Below are positions 53,838 to 61,933 of a stretch of DNA of 64,000 bases, piece by piece (the first letter of the stretch is position 1; each line of letters opens with the position of its first letter). Below the pieces are notes generated by a model that was not told where the DNA came from, ran no database searches, and worked only from the letters and a program-made list of their open reading frames with translations. Both the position numbers and the translations under genes were made by a program. The stretch is taken from the NCBI RefSeq assembly GCF_000770635.1, contig NZ_AVBF01000003.1, positions 85,743-149,742 of the forward strand. Reading direction: 5' to 3'. The DNA is from Pontibacillus yanchengensis Y32 (lineage in GTDB: Bacteria; Bacillota; Bacilli; Bacillales; BH030062).

Positions 53838-53981
53838 ATGTTGTGGACAATTTTAATCGTATTATTAATTCTATGGTTACTAGGATTCTCCCTACAAATC
53901 GGAGGCGGAATTATACACCTTCTGTTAGTAATTGCACTAATCTTACTTATTGTTAACCTTGCAAAAGGATTGAAACGGTGA
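53838..53981 (+). CDS. lmo0937-family small membrane protein
   Basis: A 47-residue peptide with two membrane helices separated by the conserved IGGGIIHLLLV: MLWTILIVLLILWLLGF then VIALILLIVNL. This is the widespread lmo0937 (DUF5670) family of unknown function, often stress-induced. RBS AGAAGGAGGG is strong and a terminator follows. Confidence 0.82.
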   Translation: MLWTILIVLLILWLLGFSLQIGGGIIHLLLVIALILLIVNLAKGLKR

Positions 53982-53992
53982 CTTATAGTCGA

Positions 53993-54037
53993 GAAAAAGC
54001 CTGAAACCTCTATTTAGAGATTTCAGGCTTTTTTTTA
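53993..54037 (+). terminator. Terminator of the lmo0937-family gene
   Basis: Stem AAAAAGCCTGAAACCTCT/AGAGATTTCAGGCTTTTT with one mismatch and further T. Confidence 0.9.
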
Positions 54038-54105
54038 ATTGGCTTTGTTAAAGTTTATTGATGATATAGAAATGAGATAATTTTATGTTCTTCCATATAA
54101 GCACC

Positions 54106-54304
54106 ATTATGTTGAAGACTTGGATTCGAGATATTATGGATTAGAGAAATGTTTCCGTTATTTTAGTAAGAATAAAGGTGGCCGTGGAACAACTCGCGTC
54201 CTGCCGGCGAGCTGGCAAGCCTCCTCGAGCCCAAAAGCGGGGCTCTGCGGGGTCTCGCCTACCTCTTTCTCCGGCGGGAGTCTCCTTGTTCCACGGCCAC
54301 CTTT
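54106..54304 (+). repeat. R2 element copy 2 with leader
   Basis: A 40-base leader (CACCATTATGTTGAAGACTT..) precedes a 131-base near-palindromic core (54174-54304) starting AAAGGTGGCCGTGGAAC and closing with its inverted form. The inside shares CTCGCGTCCTGC, GCGAGCTGGCAAGC and CGCCTACCTCTTTCTCC with the other copies. In the 1-kb gap 53982-54994 I find only repeats and terminators, no gene. Confidence 0.82.
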
Positions 54305-54409
54305 GCTTTTATTGAGATGAACGGAAACATGGCCTGATTTGAAGGGGACGTTTTTAAATGGTGGTATCCACGAAGCGAGGAATGGATTGCGAGGCAGAGT
54401 GATGCTATG

Positions 54410-54588
54410 CGGACATATAGTCTCTTATTCTTCGATTTGAAGGCTATTTTGCATTCGTAACGGACATTCAGTACGCTATTTGGCCTAAATCACCTAAAAG
54501 TAGTGTGTTTTTTCACAAATAAGATATCATATGTCCGCAAGCCTCTCCAAAATAGGGTTTTTACAGTAAATAAGAGATTATATGTCCG
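54410..54588 (+). repeat. R3 element copy 3 (uninterrupted, 179 bp)
   Basis: Ends CGGACATATAGTCTCTTATT and AATAAGAGATTATATGTCCG are inverted repeats; an inner pair CGGACATTCAG and ATCATATGTCCG repeats the theme. It holds the empty target site of the MITE at 45862. Confidence 0.83.
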
Positions 54589-54640
54589 TCAAAAAAAAGT
54601 TGTCCTACGTATTGCCGATTCCTATAACAACATATCGGCA

Positions 54641-54765
54641 GGGATGGGTGGGAAACGGGGAGACTCCCGCGGGAGAAAGAGGTTGGCGAGATCCCCTGAG
54701 GGCGTTTTCCCCGAAGGTAGCTTGCCAGCTCGCCCGCAGGACGCGAGTCGTTTCCCACCCATCCC
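54641..54765 (-). repeat. R2 element copy 3 (reverse orientation)
   Basis: Core GGGATGGGTGGGAAAC..GTTTCCCACCCATCCC with GACTCCCGCGGGAGAAAGAGG and GGCAAGCTGGC-type segments in reverse order. A 52-base joint ending in CATATCGGCA links it to R3 at 54588, as in the 17886-18173 composite. Confidence 0.82.
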
Positions 54766-54940
54766 TAACCCTCATTAAGCATCGGACCCAACCTCCCCCC
54801 TTAACCAATAATCATCTCAAATCCAAGTCTTCCAGATTATGCTTCTTATCGTGAATAAGGCTATGTTGATTAGTTGATTCCAAAAACCAACACCAACCTT
54901 TAACAGCCTACTCGTCAAAAAAGAATCAAAATTAACGAAT

Positions 54941-54970
54941 AAAAACGTCTAGGTATAGTACCTAGACGTT
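54941..54970 (-). terminator. Terminator of mobB-moaE-moaD
   Basis: A perfect stem AACGTCTAGGTA/TACCTAGACGTT with a three-base loop and a T run on the minus strand. Confidence 0.88.
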
Positions 54971-54994
54971 TAACATATTTCTATTCAGCTCTCA

Positions 54995-55228
54995 TCAGCC
55001 TCCGCTTACTGGCGGGATAAATGCAACAGTGTCACCATCTTTTAGCTCTGTTGACATGTTTGTATATTCTTCATTTACCGCTACGTTCGCATCATCCAAT
55101 TCTAGGATACCGTAGTTTTCTTTCAGTACGGATTTAACGTGAGAGATAGGATGTCCAGCTGCGTCGATTTCTACACTTTCTCTGCCTGCTGCTTCTTGAA
55201 ATTGTGCAAATAGTAATACTTTAACCAT
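54995..55228 (-). CDS. moaD: Molybdopterin synthase small subunit MoaD
   Basis: A 77-residue ubiquitin-like sulphur carrier ending in the diagnostic Gly-Gly (PPVSGG), which is thiocarboxylated to donate sulphur to molybdopterin. The ATG at 55228 follows GAGGAGG and overlaps the end of moaE by eight bases. Confidence 0.93.
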   Translation of the reverse strand: MVKVLLFAQFQEAAGRESVEIDAAGHPISHVKSVLKENYGILELDDANVAVNEEYTNMSTELKDGDTVAFIPPVSGG

Positions 55229-55691
55229 ATAAATCCTCCTCTTCTGGCTTTCCGGTTGGATAGGCTTTGGTCTCGAGTTGATCTCCAATCCAAGACTCCC
55301 CATCCTCCCAGTGTTCTTTTTTCCAAATTGGCACGATCTCTTTAATGCGTTCAATCGCATAGCGACTAGCATCATAGGAGTCTGCCCTATGTGGTGTTGA
55401 GACCGCAATCACCACGGCAATATCAGATATGTGCAGTTCACCAATACGATGGGTAATAGCGACTCGTGCATCCGGCCATTTCGTTTGAATCTCATCTCCG
55501 ATTTGGGCTAATTTCTTTTCAGCCATCGGAACATAAGCATCATAATGTAAATATAGTGTCCGTTTGCCTTTCGTAAACTCTCGAACCGTACCAATAAAGG
55601 TATTGACTGCACCACTTTCTGGCCTTACAACCATATTTACCACGTCTTCTACAGAAATAAACTCGTCTGTTATACGAAAATAGTTATTCAT
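55221..55691 (-). CDS. moaE: Molybdopterin synthase large subunit MoaE
   Basis: A 156-residue catalytic subunit: FIGTVREFTKGK (near 32-43), IGELHISDIAVVIAVS and the active-site Lys region PIWKKEHWEDGE. With MoaD it converts precursor Z to molybdopterin. The ATG at 55691 is chosen for its spacing to GAGAGGTG; it overlaps mobB by eight bases. Confidence 0.94.
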   Translation of the reverse strand: MNNYFRITDEFISVEDVVNMVVRPESGAVNTFIGTVREFTKGKRTLYLHYDAYVPMAEKKLAQIGDEIQTKWPDARVAITHRIGELHISDIAVVIAVSTPHRADSYDASRYAIERIKEIVPIWKKEHWEDGESWIGDQLETKAYPTGKPEEEDLYG

Positions 55692-56220
55692 TTCCTTCAC
55701 ACCTCTCTATTATTCGTTTGGACACATCCTGAATGGATTGAGAATGATATATAGGAAAAGCTGCCTCACTTTTCTTGAGTTGAATTAATGGTTGATGAGT
55801 CCAGTATAGATATGAGTCAATAAAAGAGCATTCCTCTACTAGAGATAGATCTTGTTTATCTTTAAGAATGACTGTTTTAGGATAGGTAGCATGCTTGAAG
55901 CCTTCAAGCAGAACGATATCAATGTCCATAACTTCATACACATGAAGCATTTCTTCGAGTGACCAGTGTTGTTTTTTTGCTATAAAGTGAAACAAGCCGT
56001 CCCCTTCAACCCCACTTACGATAGCTCCTGCGTGACGATGCTTACCGCTATCCGTGTCTTCGTCTTGTATCATTGGTGGACCACCATGACCGTGATGCTT
56101 AAGGGCACCAACACGATATCCTTGTTGTTGTAATTCTCTAATTAAACCGGATACAACAGTTGTTTTTCCACTATTTTTATAGCCAACTATTTGCCAAACT
56201 ACAAATGGATGTCTGTTCAT
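55684..56220 (-). CDS. mobB: Molybdopterin-guanine dinucleotide biosynthesis protein MobB
   Basis: A 178-residue P-loop GTP-binding protein with GYKNSGKTTVV (13-23) and LKHHGHGG. It assists nucleotide attachment to the molybdenum cofactor. The ATG at 56220 follows AAAGGAG. mobB-moaE-moaD form a tight operon; moaABC, moeA and mobA are not in the window. Confidence 0.92.
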   Translation of the reverse strand: MNRHPFVVWQIVGYKNSGKTTVVSGLIRELQQQGYRVGALKHHGHGGPPMIQDEDTDSGKHRHAGAIVSGVEGDGLFHFIAKKQHWSLEEMLHVYEVMDIDIVLLEGFKHATYPKTVILKDKQDLSLVEECSFIDSYLYWTHQPLIQLKKSEAAFPIYHSQSIQDVSKRIIERCEGNE

Positions 56221-56258
56221 TCTGAGAACTCCTTTCACCCATTTTCATTTTCATATGT

Positions 56259-56296
56259 AAAAACCCTTGTCGGTATTAAGACCAACAAGGGTTTTA
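56259..56296. terminator. Terminator between yitW and mobB
   Basis: Stem AAAACCCTTGT/ACAAGGGTTTT, extended by CGG/ACC-type pairs, near-symmetric A and T runs. Confidence 0.85.
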
Positions 56297-56303
56297 TTCT
56301 AAA

Positions 56304-56615
56304 TCAATCTGGGATTCCAAGTGCGATTTTTGCGTAGCGAGACATCTTGTCCTTTGTCCAAGGCGGACTCCAAACAATATGCACTTCGATATCATTTAAT
56401 TCTGGTAAATCAGATAGAACACGTTTAACGTCTTGTTCAATCGTAGCAGCAAGTGGGCATCCCATAGCTGTTAGCGTCATCGTGACATGACCTACGCCAT
56501 CTTCATCACGATCTACTCCGTATATTAGCCCGAGGTTAACAATATCAATGCCAAGCTCAGGGTCAATTACATTCTCAAGTGCACCCATCATGTTATCGTG
56601 TAACTGTTGATCCAT
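56304..56615 (-). CDS. yitW: Iron-sulphur cluster assembly factor YitW (SufT/DUF59)
   Basis: A 103-residue MIP18/DUF59 protein: VIDPELGIDIVNLGLIYGV near the start and the single conserved Cys in TAMGCPL near residue 51, WSPPWTKDKM at the end. These proteins help mature Fe-S proteins. Adjacent yitV and yitU keep the B. subtilis order. Confidence 0.9.
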   Translation of the reverse strand: MDQQLHDNMMGALENVIDPELGIDIVNLGLIYGVDRDEDGVGHVTMTLTAMGCPLAATIEQDVKRVLSDLPELNDIEVHIVWSPPWTKDKMSRYAKIALGIPD

Positions 56616-56703
56616 AGGTGGTTTCCCCCTTCTTGTTTCCTATTAATCATTATAACGAAAAAAGCTCTAGAATGAAAGCCAGTTCACTATGCTTCCTTCC
56701 TCG

Positions 56704-57468
56704 TTATAAGTGTAAATCAAACCAATTCACAGTTTCTGAAATAGCATAGGTAGAAACTTTATGATCGCGCCCTACCTCTCGTAAGAAACGAATGTTCTCT
56801 GGGTTTTTGTAATGGGAAATCGCATCATTATAAAAACTGTAAGAATGATCAAATGGTACTACATTGTCTTCTTCACCGTGCCAGAAAAACATCGGTCTTC
56901 CATATAACTTATCTATTTGCTTAGACAAATCAATGTTAGCTAATGAGCGAATCAGCTCTTGCTGTTCTTCCTCACTCATTGGAACAGTCATGCCCATCTC
57001 TTTAATCGTGGCAACTTGTTCTTCAGCGAATCGTACTGGCTGGGGTGATCCCATCAGCACGGCTGCCACTTTGATCCAGTTGTATTGTGTGAGGGCAGCA
57101 CTAGTTGTAATGCCTCCCATGCTAGTTCCTGCTAAACCAATACGTCCATCTTTAATCAGGTTACGTTGTTCTAAAGCTTGTTGTAAAATAGGTAATTCCT
57201 TTAAGTTTTGAACAACAACATCCCATAAACGATAGGTAACTTCTTGGTTGTTCAATCCTTCTTCACGTTCACCATGTAAATAACAATCGGGTAAAACGAC
57301 TCGATATCCTTTGGAAGCAAGTGAGTATGCTATTGGTAAGTTTTGTTCTTTCACACTTGTAATGCCATGAATATACATGACAATAGGGAGTGGTTGGTTC
57401 TCTTTATTAGAATCGACCACTATAAGTGATGGAATGCTTTCAATGGTTTCACGATAAATCCCTATCAT
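56704..57468 (-). CDS. yitV: Alpha/beta-hydrolase esterase YitV
   Basis: A 254-residue hydrolase: YIHGITSVKEQN (oxyanion side), nucleophile elbow GTSMGG near residue 115, Asp in HGEEDNVVPF near 205, and His in GRDHKVS near 236. The full Ser-Asp-His triad is thus visible. Substrate unknown. Confidence 0.88.
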   Translation of the reverse strand: MIGIYRETIESIPSLIVVDSNKENQPLPIVMYIHGITSVKEQNLPIAYSLASKGYRVVLPDCYLHGEREEGLNNQEVTYRLWDVVVQNLKELPILQQALEQRNLIKDGRIGLAGTSMGGITTSAALTQYNWIKVAAVLMGSPQPVRFAEEQVATIKEMGMTVPMSEEEQQELIRSLANIDLSKQIDKLYGRPMFFWHGEEDNVVPFDHSYSFYNDAISHYKNPENIRFLREVGRDHKVSTYAISETVNWFDLHL

Positions 57469-57644
57469 GATGGCTGTTTCCCTTCCTTTTTTCCATACAA
57501 TATGTATTCAATAATAGTATTTTCAACACATTCTATGCTAACACTCTCAATTGGGAAAAGAAAGAAAAAGGGCATCCTAGTTAGTTCGACCTTTACATAT
57601 AATAAGACATAGTTATAAACTAAAAACCATAAGAGGTGGTGAAT

Positions 57645-58469
57645 ATGATGGAAAAATACTTAATCGCTTTAGATTTAGATGGGACGCTTCTAACCGATGA
57701 AAAAACCATTAGTGAGCGCAACAAACAGGCGATTGCAAAAGCAAGAGCAGAAGGACACATTGTGTCTATCGCAACAGGAAGACCGCATCGTGCTAGTATT
57801 CATTATTACAATGAGATGGAGTTAGACACCCCTATGGTAAACTTTAATGGGGCTTTAATTCACCATCCGAAAAATCATTATTGGGATGCCATACACTCTC
57901 CTATGTCCATTCGCACAGCTCATAGCATTTTACATACGTGTAAAGAGTTAGGTGTTCAGAATGTACTTGCAGAAGTTCGTGATGATGTTTATCTTGATCA
58001 ATATGATGAAGAACTTATGCAAATTTTCCAAACGAGTGACACTCCTATTAACGTAGGAAGCCTGTCAGCCAATTTAAAAGATGACCCTACGTCCATTTTG
58101 ATCCATCCGGAAATTGATAAAATTCAAACGCTGCGCGAACAATTAACGGATAAACATGCGGAGGTCATTGATCATCGAAAATGGGGGGCTCCTTGGCATG
58201 TAATTGAAATTGTTCGTGCTGGCTTGAATAAAGCAGTAGGACTTCAAAAAATTGCTCACTATTATCATATCCCTGAAGAGCGTATTATAGCTTTTGGTGA
58301 TGAAGATAATGATTTGGAAATGTTGGAGTATGCTGGTGTTGGTGTTGCGATGGATAATGCAATTTCAGAGCTAAAAGATGTAGCCAATTATACCACCCAT
58401 TCCAACGAAGGTGATGGCATTGCATGTTTCCTTGAGGATTTTCTAAAATTGTCCTCCAAAGCAATGTAG
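57645..58469 (+). CDS. yitU: Cof-type HAD phosphatase YitU
   Basis: A 274-residue HAD-superfamily IIB phosphatase: DLDGTLLTDEK near residue 9, the SIATGRPHR cap-side motif, and GDEDNDLEML near 208. B. subtilis YitU is a minor FMN/5-amino-6-ribitylamino-uracil phosphatase; substrate range is inferred. The ATG at 57645 is eight bases after AGAGG. Divergent from yitV. Confidence 0.88.
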   Translation: MMEKYLIALDLDGTLLTDEKTISERNKQAIAKARAEGHIVSIATGRPHRASIHYYNEMELDTPMVNFNGALIHHPKNHYWDAIHSPMSIRTAHSILHTCKELGVQNVLAEVRDDVYLDQYDEELMQIFQTSDTPINVGSLSANLKDDPTSILIHPEIDKIQTLREQLTDKHAEVIDHRKWGAPWHVIEIVRAGLNKAVGLQKIAHYYHIPEERIIAFGDEDNDLEMLEYAGVGVAMDNAISELKDVANYTTHSNEGDGIACFLEDFLKLSSKAM

Positions 58470-58522
58470 TGCTTTCTTTCCCATTTATTGAAACACATGA
58501 ACGCTTTTCTTTAGACCATACT

Positions 58523-58563
58523 AAGCTTGAACACAGCAACACGTTGTGTTCAGGCTTTTTTCA
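58523..58563 (+). terminator. Terminator of yitU
   Basis: Stem AAGCTTGAACACA/TGTGTTCAGGCTT with one bulge, followed by TTTTTT. Confidence 0.85.
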
Positions 58564-58582
58564 TTCTATGGGGGGATTTAGG

Positions 58583-58732
58583 TTGAGCAAAAAAAGCAAA
58601 TCGAAGCGTTTTGTTCAGCAAGGGAAAGATGCCGTCAAGAAACATGATGAACGATTTCCGTATCGTGAAGTGTTCTCAGAAGTAGAACGTAAACGTGAGG
58701 AATCAGACAATCATACTGTGGGAGGTTTTTAA
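58583..58732 (+). CDS. Small basic protein, 49 residues
   Basis: A charged, soluble peptide (MSKKSKSKRFVQQGKDAVKK at the start, HTVGGF at the end), family not recognised. The start is TTG at 58583 after GGGGGGATTTAGG; a longer reading from 58469 would cross the yitU terminator. It is two bases upstream of the DUF3813 gene and probably in operon with it. Confidence 0.6.
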   Translation: MSKKSKSKRFVQQGKDAVKKHDERFPYREVFSEVERKREESDNHTVGGF

Positions 58733-58734
58733 AG

Positions 58735-58935
58735 ATGCAGAAAAGAAACAACTTATTCCAACAGGCTAGAGAAGCTGTCAGTAATGTCACCAACCGCAAA
58801 GGAGCAGCGAGTCAAGAGGAAATCAGTATCGCGAAAAACTGTATCAACTCTGCTCGTGCCAATGCTTCTGAAGAAGAACAAGGTCAACTTCAACAGCTTC
58901 AACAAGAAATTGAACGCCACGAAGGGTTAAAATAA
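58735..58935 (+). CDS. DUF3813 protein
   Basis: A 66-residue helical protein (NLFQQAREAVSNV, then ISIAKNCINSARANASEEEQ and a Gln-rich coiled-coil-like tail), fitting DUF3813 of Bacillaceae. Function unknown. Its ribosome site GGGAGG overlaps the end of the gene before it. Confidence 0.75.
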   Translation: MQKRNNLFQQAREAVSNVTNRKGAASQEEISIAKNCINSARANASEEEQGQLQQLQQEIERHEGLK

Positions 58936-58950
58936 TCTCTTTCACACAGT

Positions 58951-58983
58951 AAAGCAGTGAGGCTCATGCCTCACTGCTTTTTG
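58951..58983. terminator. Bidirectional terminator between DUF3813 and the HAD gene
   Basis: A perfect 13-bp stem AAAGCAGTGAGGC/GCCTCACTGCTTT. It overlaps the last codons of the HAD gene. Confidence 0.9.
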
Positions 58984-59806
58984 TATTACATATTTCTTGC
59001 ATAGAAGAAATTACTTGAACATATGGATGATGAACATCTGCACTTGCGGAATTAATCAATATCGCTTTCATCCCTAACTGAACCGCGGGTGCAATTTCAT
59101 TAATAAAATTGTCCCCTATCGAAATTGTTTCTTCCGAACTTACCTGCCATTTTTCCATCATATTTGTAAAGTGATATTCTGTTTGGCCAGGTTTCATCGC
59201 AGATGGTACAACTTCGTCAAACACATCCTGCAATTGTAGGCTTGTTAAAAGGTTGTTAACGTCATATGCTTCACTATTTGTAAGAAGGACTAGTGTTCTT
59301 TCCTTTCCCCATTCCCTTAATTGCTCGTTAAGCCCAGGAGTAATTGTTAACTGAAATTGCTCCGATACCATGTACTCCTTAGTTTTGACATAGCTATCAT
59401 ATGTATCATCCGTGGTAAGTCCATAATGAATGGCGTTAGCAAATGGTAGCCACCATCCATCCCCAATTGCAACGAAATTTGAAAAGTCTAACAAAATTTT
59501 ATTAGAATATACTTTTTGGACTTGGCTAACATCCCACTTTTCCCCGCTCCATTCTCTTACCTCTTGAACAAGATAAGTCTCTGGATCAATGGTTAAAATG
59601 ACATCATTTCTTGTATCGTAGACCGATCCAATCGTTAAGGAGTGTTTCCCCTCCAACATCTCTTGATATTCCTTCCAGAAAGCCTCTTGTTTATCAACAG
59701 GTAGCTTTTGTTGGAGATTTTTCGCATGATATTCGAAATGGTCTGTATCTTCATATAACGTCCCATCTAAGTCAAAAATCAATAACTTATGGTCTTCAAT
59801 GTTCAT
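58964..59806 (-). CDS. HAD-superfamily hydrolase
   Basis: A 280-residue HAD phosphatase with motif I FDLDGTLYED (10-19), motif II VLLTNSEAYD near 173, motif III Lys in SAMKPGQ near 205 and motif IV SIGDNFINEI near 230. It has a large C1 cap (residues 20-150). Closest in plan to phosphoglycolate-phosphatase-like or pyrimidine-nucleotidase-like members; substrate unknown. It shares a PhoP-box-like upstream region with phnD. Confidence 0.8.
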   Translation of the reverse strand: MNIEDHKLLIFDLDGTLYEDTDHFEYHAKNLQQKLPVDKQEAFWKEYQEMLEGKHSLTIGSVYDTRNDVILTIDPETYLVQEVREWSGEKWDVSQVQKVYSNKILLDFSNFVAIGDGWWLPFANAIHYGLTTDDTYDSYVKTKEYMVSEQFQLTITPGLNEQLREWGKERTLVLLTNSEAYDVNNLLTSLQLQDVFDEVVPSAMKPGQTEYHFTNMMEKWQVSSEETISIGDNFINEIAPAVQLGMKAILINSASADVHHPYVQVISSMQEICNTKSSEA

Positions 59807-59855
59807 CCTCTACCTCCTTTTTACTATCAATTCAATTACTATTTTGTAATAAAAT

Positions 59856-59904
59856 TGTTAATGTATTATGAACCTTTTGTAAATAATCGTAAATATATGG
59901 TAAA
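59856..59904 (-). promoter_or_regulatory. PhoP-box-like array between the HAD gene and phnD
   Basis: On the minus strand TTHACA-type hexamers occur at 59856 (TTAACA), 59867 (TTCATA), 59878 (TTTACA), 59888 (TTTACG) and 59899 (TTTACC), that is every 10-11 bases. PhoP-P binds such direct repeats under phosphate limitation. They point toward the HAD gene but also lie just upstream of the phnD -35. Confidence 0.58.
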
Positions 59905-59909
59905 TCATA

Positions 59910-59937
59910 TTGTTTATACCAGATTTATGCATAATAA
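59910..59937 (+). promoter_or_regulatory. Predicted promoter of phnDCEE
   Basis: TTGTTT (59910-59915), 16-base spacer, TAATAA (59932-59937), 44 bases before the phnD ATG and six bases after the PhoP-like array. Confidence 0.5.
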
Positions 59938-59980
59938 TTGACATTGCAAATAAACACACATATTTCCAAGGGGGAGAATC

Positions 59981-60967
59981 ATGAGAAAGTTACTTACATT
60001 ATTGTTGACGTTAAGCTTTGTTTTTGTACTTGCTGCTTGTGGTAGTGAAGGTTCTAGTTCTGACGCACAAGAAAACACAAGTGGAGATGATCAAACTGAT
60101 CAATCTTCAGAAGAGGGGAATTCTGAAGAAAATAACTCCGAAAATAGTGAAAAACCAGAGAAAATCGTAATGGGCTTTGTTCCATCTCAAGATTCAGATG
60201 AGATTGCTGATACCGTTGAACCACTAGCGAATGAGCTTGGCGAAAAACTTGGCGTTGAGGTCGAAGGAAAAGTAATGAATAGTTACTCGGCTGTTGTTGA
60301 AGGTATGGGTAGTGGACAAATCCACATCGGTTTTCTTCCAGCATTTGCTTATGTTCTTGCAAACGAAAAATATGATGTAGAAGTTATGCTTAAATCCGAG
60401 CGTTATGGTAGTGACCAATACCGCGCACAATACGTAGTTCCTGCTGATTCAGACATGGAAAGTCTAGAAGACCTTGAAGGAAAAAAATGGGCAATTCCAG
60501 ATATCACTTCAACTTCTGGTTTCCTATTCCCTGCTGCACAGATTATGGATAAATTTGAAGTAGACGATGTACAACAAGGTTTCTTCGAACAAACTATCAC
60601 TGCAGGTGGTCATGATAATGCAATCATTACGCTACTTGAAGGCAATGCAGATGTAGCTACAACGTTTGAAGATGCACGTACTTCTATTGAAGAAGACTAC
60701 CCAAAAGTAATGGAAAAAACGAAAATTCTAGGATACACAGACTGGATTCCAAATGACACGATTTCCGTTATCCCTTCTCTTAGTGATGATATGAAACAAC
60801 AAATTCATGACGCTTTCATGTCTTTCAATGAAAATGAAGAAATGATTAAAGTGATGAACGAAGTGTACAGCTGGGATGCAATCGTTGAAGCAGAAGATAA
60901 AGAATACGACATCGTGCGTGATACGTATGAGAAATTCAAAGACCAGATTAGCATCGACGAAATGTAA
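59981..60967 (+). CDS. phnD: Phosphonate-type ABC transporter binding lipoprotein PhnD
   Basis: A 328-residue PhnD-family lipoprotein: lipobox VLAAC with Cys20, a 45-residue acidic Ser/Glu/Asn linker, then the binding domain (MGFVPSQDSDEIADTVEPLA, SGQIHIGFLPAFAYV). Binds phosphonate, phosphite or a related phosphorus compound; the exact ligand cannot be told. First gene of phnDCEE; RBS AAGGGGGAG. Confidence 0.9.
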   Translation: MRKLLTLLLTLSFVFVLAACGSEGSSSDAQENTSGDDQTDQSSEEGNSEENNSENSEKPEKIVMGFVPSQDSDEIADTVEPLANELGEKLGVEVEGKVMNSYSAVVEGMGSGQIHIGFLPAFAYVLANEKYDVEVMLKSERYGSDQYRAQYVVPADSDMESLEDLEGKKWAIPDITSTSGFLFPAAQIMDKFEVDDVQQGFFEQTITAGGHDNAIITLLEGNADVATTFEDARTSIEEDYPKVMEKTKILGYTDWIPNDTISVIPSLSDDMKQQIHDAFMSFNENEEMIKVMNEVYSWDAIVEAEDKEYDIVRDTYEKFKDQISIDEM

Positions 60968-61016
60968 TTGAGCGTTCAAATTTAACGATAGGATTACCCT
61001 CAAATGCACCAAACAT

Positions 61017-61055
61017 GAAGGAAGGGAGATGCTGATCTCCCTTCTTTCTTTTTAG
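61017..61055 (+). terminator. Attenuating hairpin between phnD and phnC
   Basis: Stem GAAGGGAGAT/ATCTCCCTTC followed by TTTCTTTTT; probably lets binding protein exceed the rest of the operon. Confidence 0.78.
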
Positions 61056-61105
61056 TTTTTACACAGTGTTTGTTGTTTTCGGATAAGGAAGAAGGAGGAT
61101 GTAAC

Positions 61106-61933
61106 ATGATTGAATTTAAAGATGTGTCCCTTGTTTATCAAAATGGGACTGAAGCATTAAAAAATATTAATTTGTCTATCTCTCAAGGGGAATTCATCGT
61201 CATTGTTGGGCTATCAGGGGCTGGTAAATCAACATTAATCAGAAGTATTAACCGTTTGGTAACCCCTACCTCTGGTCAACTACTCGTAGATGATGACAAT
61301 ATACTCTCCTACAATACCAAACAGTTACGTAAACTTCGTACAAAAGCTGGGATGATTTTTCAGCATCATAACCTAGTGAAACGTTCTACTGTAATGAAAA
61401 ATGTGATATCTGGGCGACTTGGTTACACAAGTACACTTAAAAGTATTTTCAACCTTTATCCTAAGGAAGACTTACAACTTGCTTATGAGAGCCTAAAGCG
61501 CGTAAACATTGAAGATAAGGTTTACACTCGCTCTGATCAGTTAAGTGGGGGACAGCAGCAGCGTGTATCAATCGCTCGTGTCTTAACTCAACAACCTAAC
61601 ATTATTCTGGCAGATGAACCTGTTGCAAGCTTAGACCCACCTACGTCTCACCAAGTTATGACTTATTTAAAAGAAGTCAATCGTGAAGATAAAATTACTA
61701 CAATCGTAAACCTACACTTTATTGATATGGCAATGGAATATGCTGATCGTATCATTGGTATGCGCGATGGTGAGATTGTTTTTGATGGACCGGTATCTGA
61801 GGTTAATGAAGGTACATTTGAGGATATTTATGGACGTAAGATACGTGAAGACGATTTACGAGGGGGGTCAGAAGCAAATGAGCCAGTCTCATCTTTCAAC
61901 ACAGAGGACGAATTTGCACAAACCCGAAATTAA
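61106..61933 (+). CDS. phnC: Phosphonate-type ABC transporter ATP-binding protein PhnC
   Basis: A 275-residue ATPase: Walker A GLSGAGKST, signature LSGGQQQR, Walker B IILADEPVASLDP and switch His in NLHFID. The ATG at 61106 follows GAAGGAGG. Its last 56 bases overlap phnE1. Confidence 0.93.
   Translation: MIEFKDVSLVYQNGTEALKNINLSISQGEFIVIVGLSGAGKSTLIRSINRLVTPTSGQLLVDDDNILSYNTKQLRKLRTKAGMIFQHHNLVKRSTVMKNVISGRLGYTSTLKSIFNLYPKEDLQLAYESLKRVNIEDKVYTRSDQLSGGQQQRVSIARVLTQQPNIILADEPVASLDPPTSHQVMTYLKEVNREDKITTIVNLHFIDMAMEYADRIIGMRDGEIVFDGPVSEVNEGTFEDIYGRKIREDDLRGGSEANEPVSSFNTEDEFAQTRN

Noticed and set aside
54120..54854. Several 60-90 codon frames on both strands in the R2/R3 cluster
   Set aside because: They lie inside palindromic repeats, differ between copies, and have no ribosome sites.
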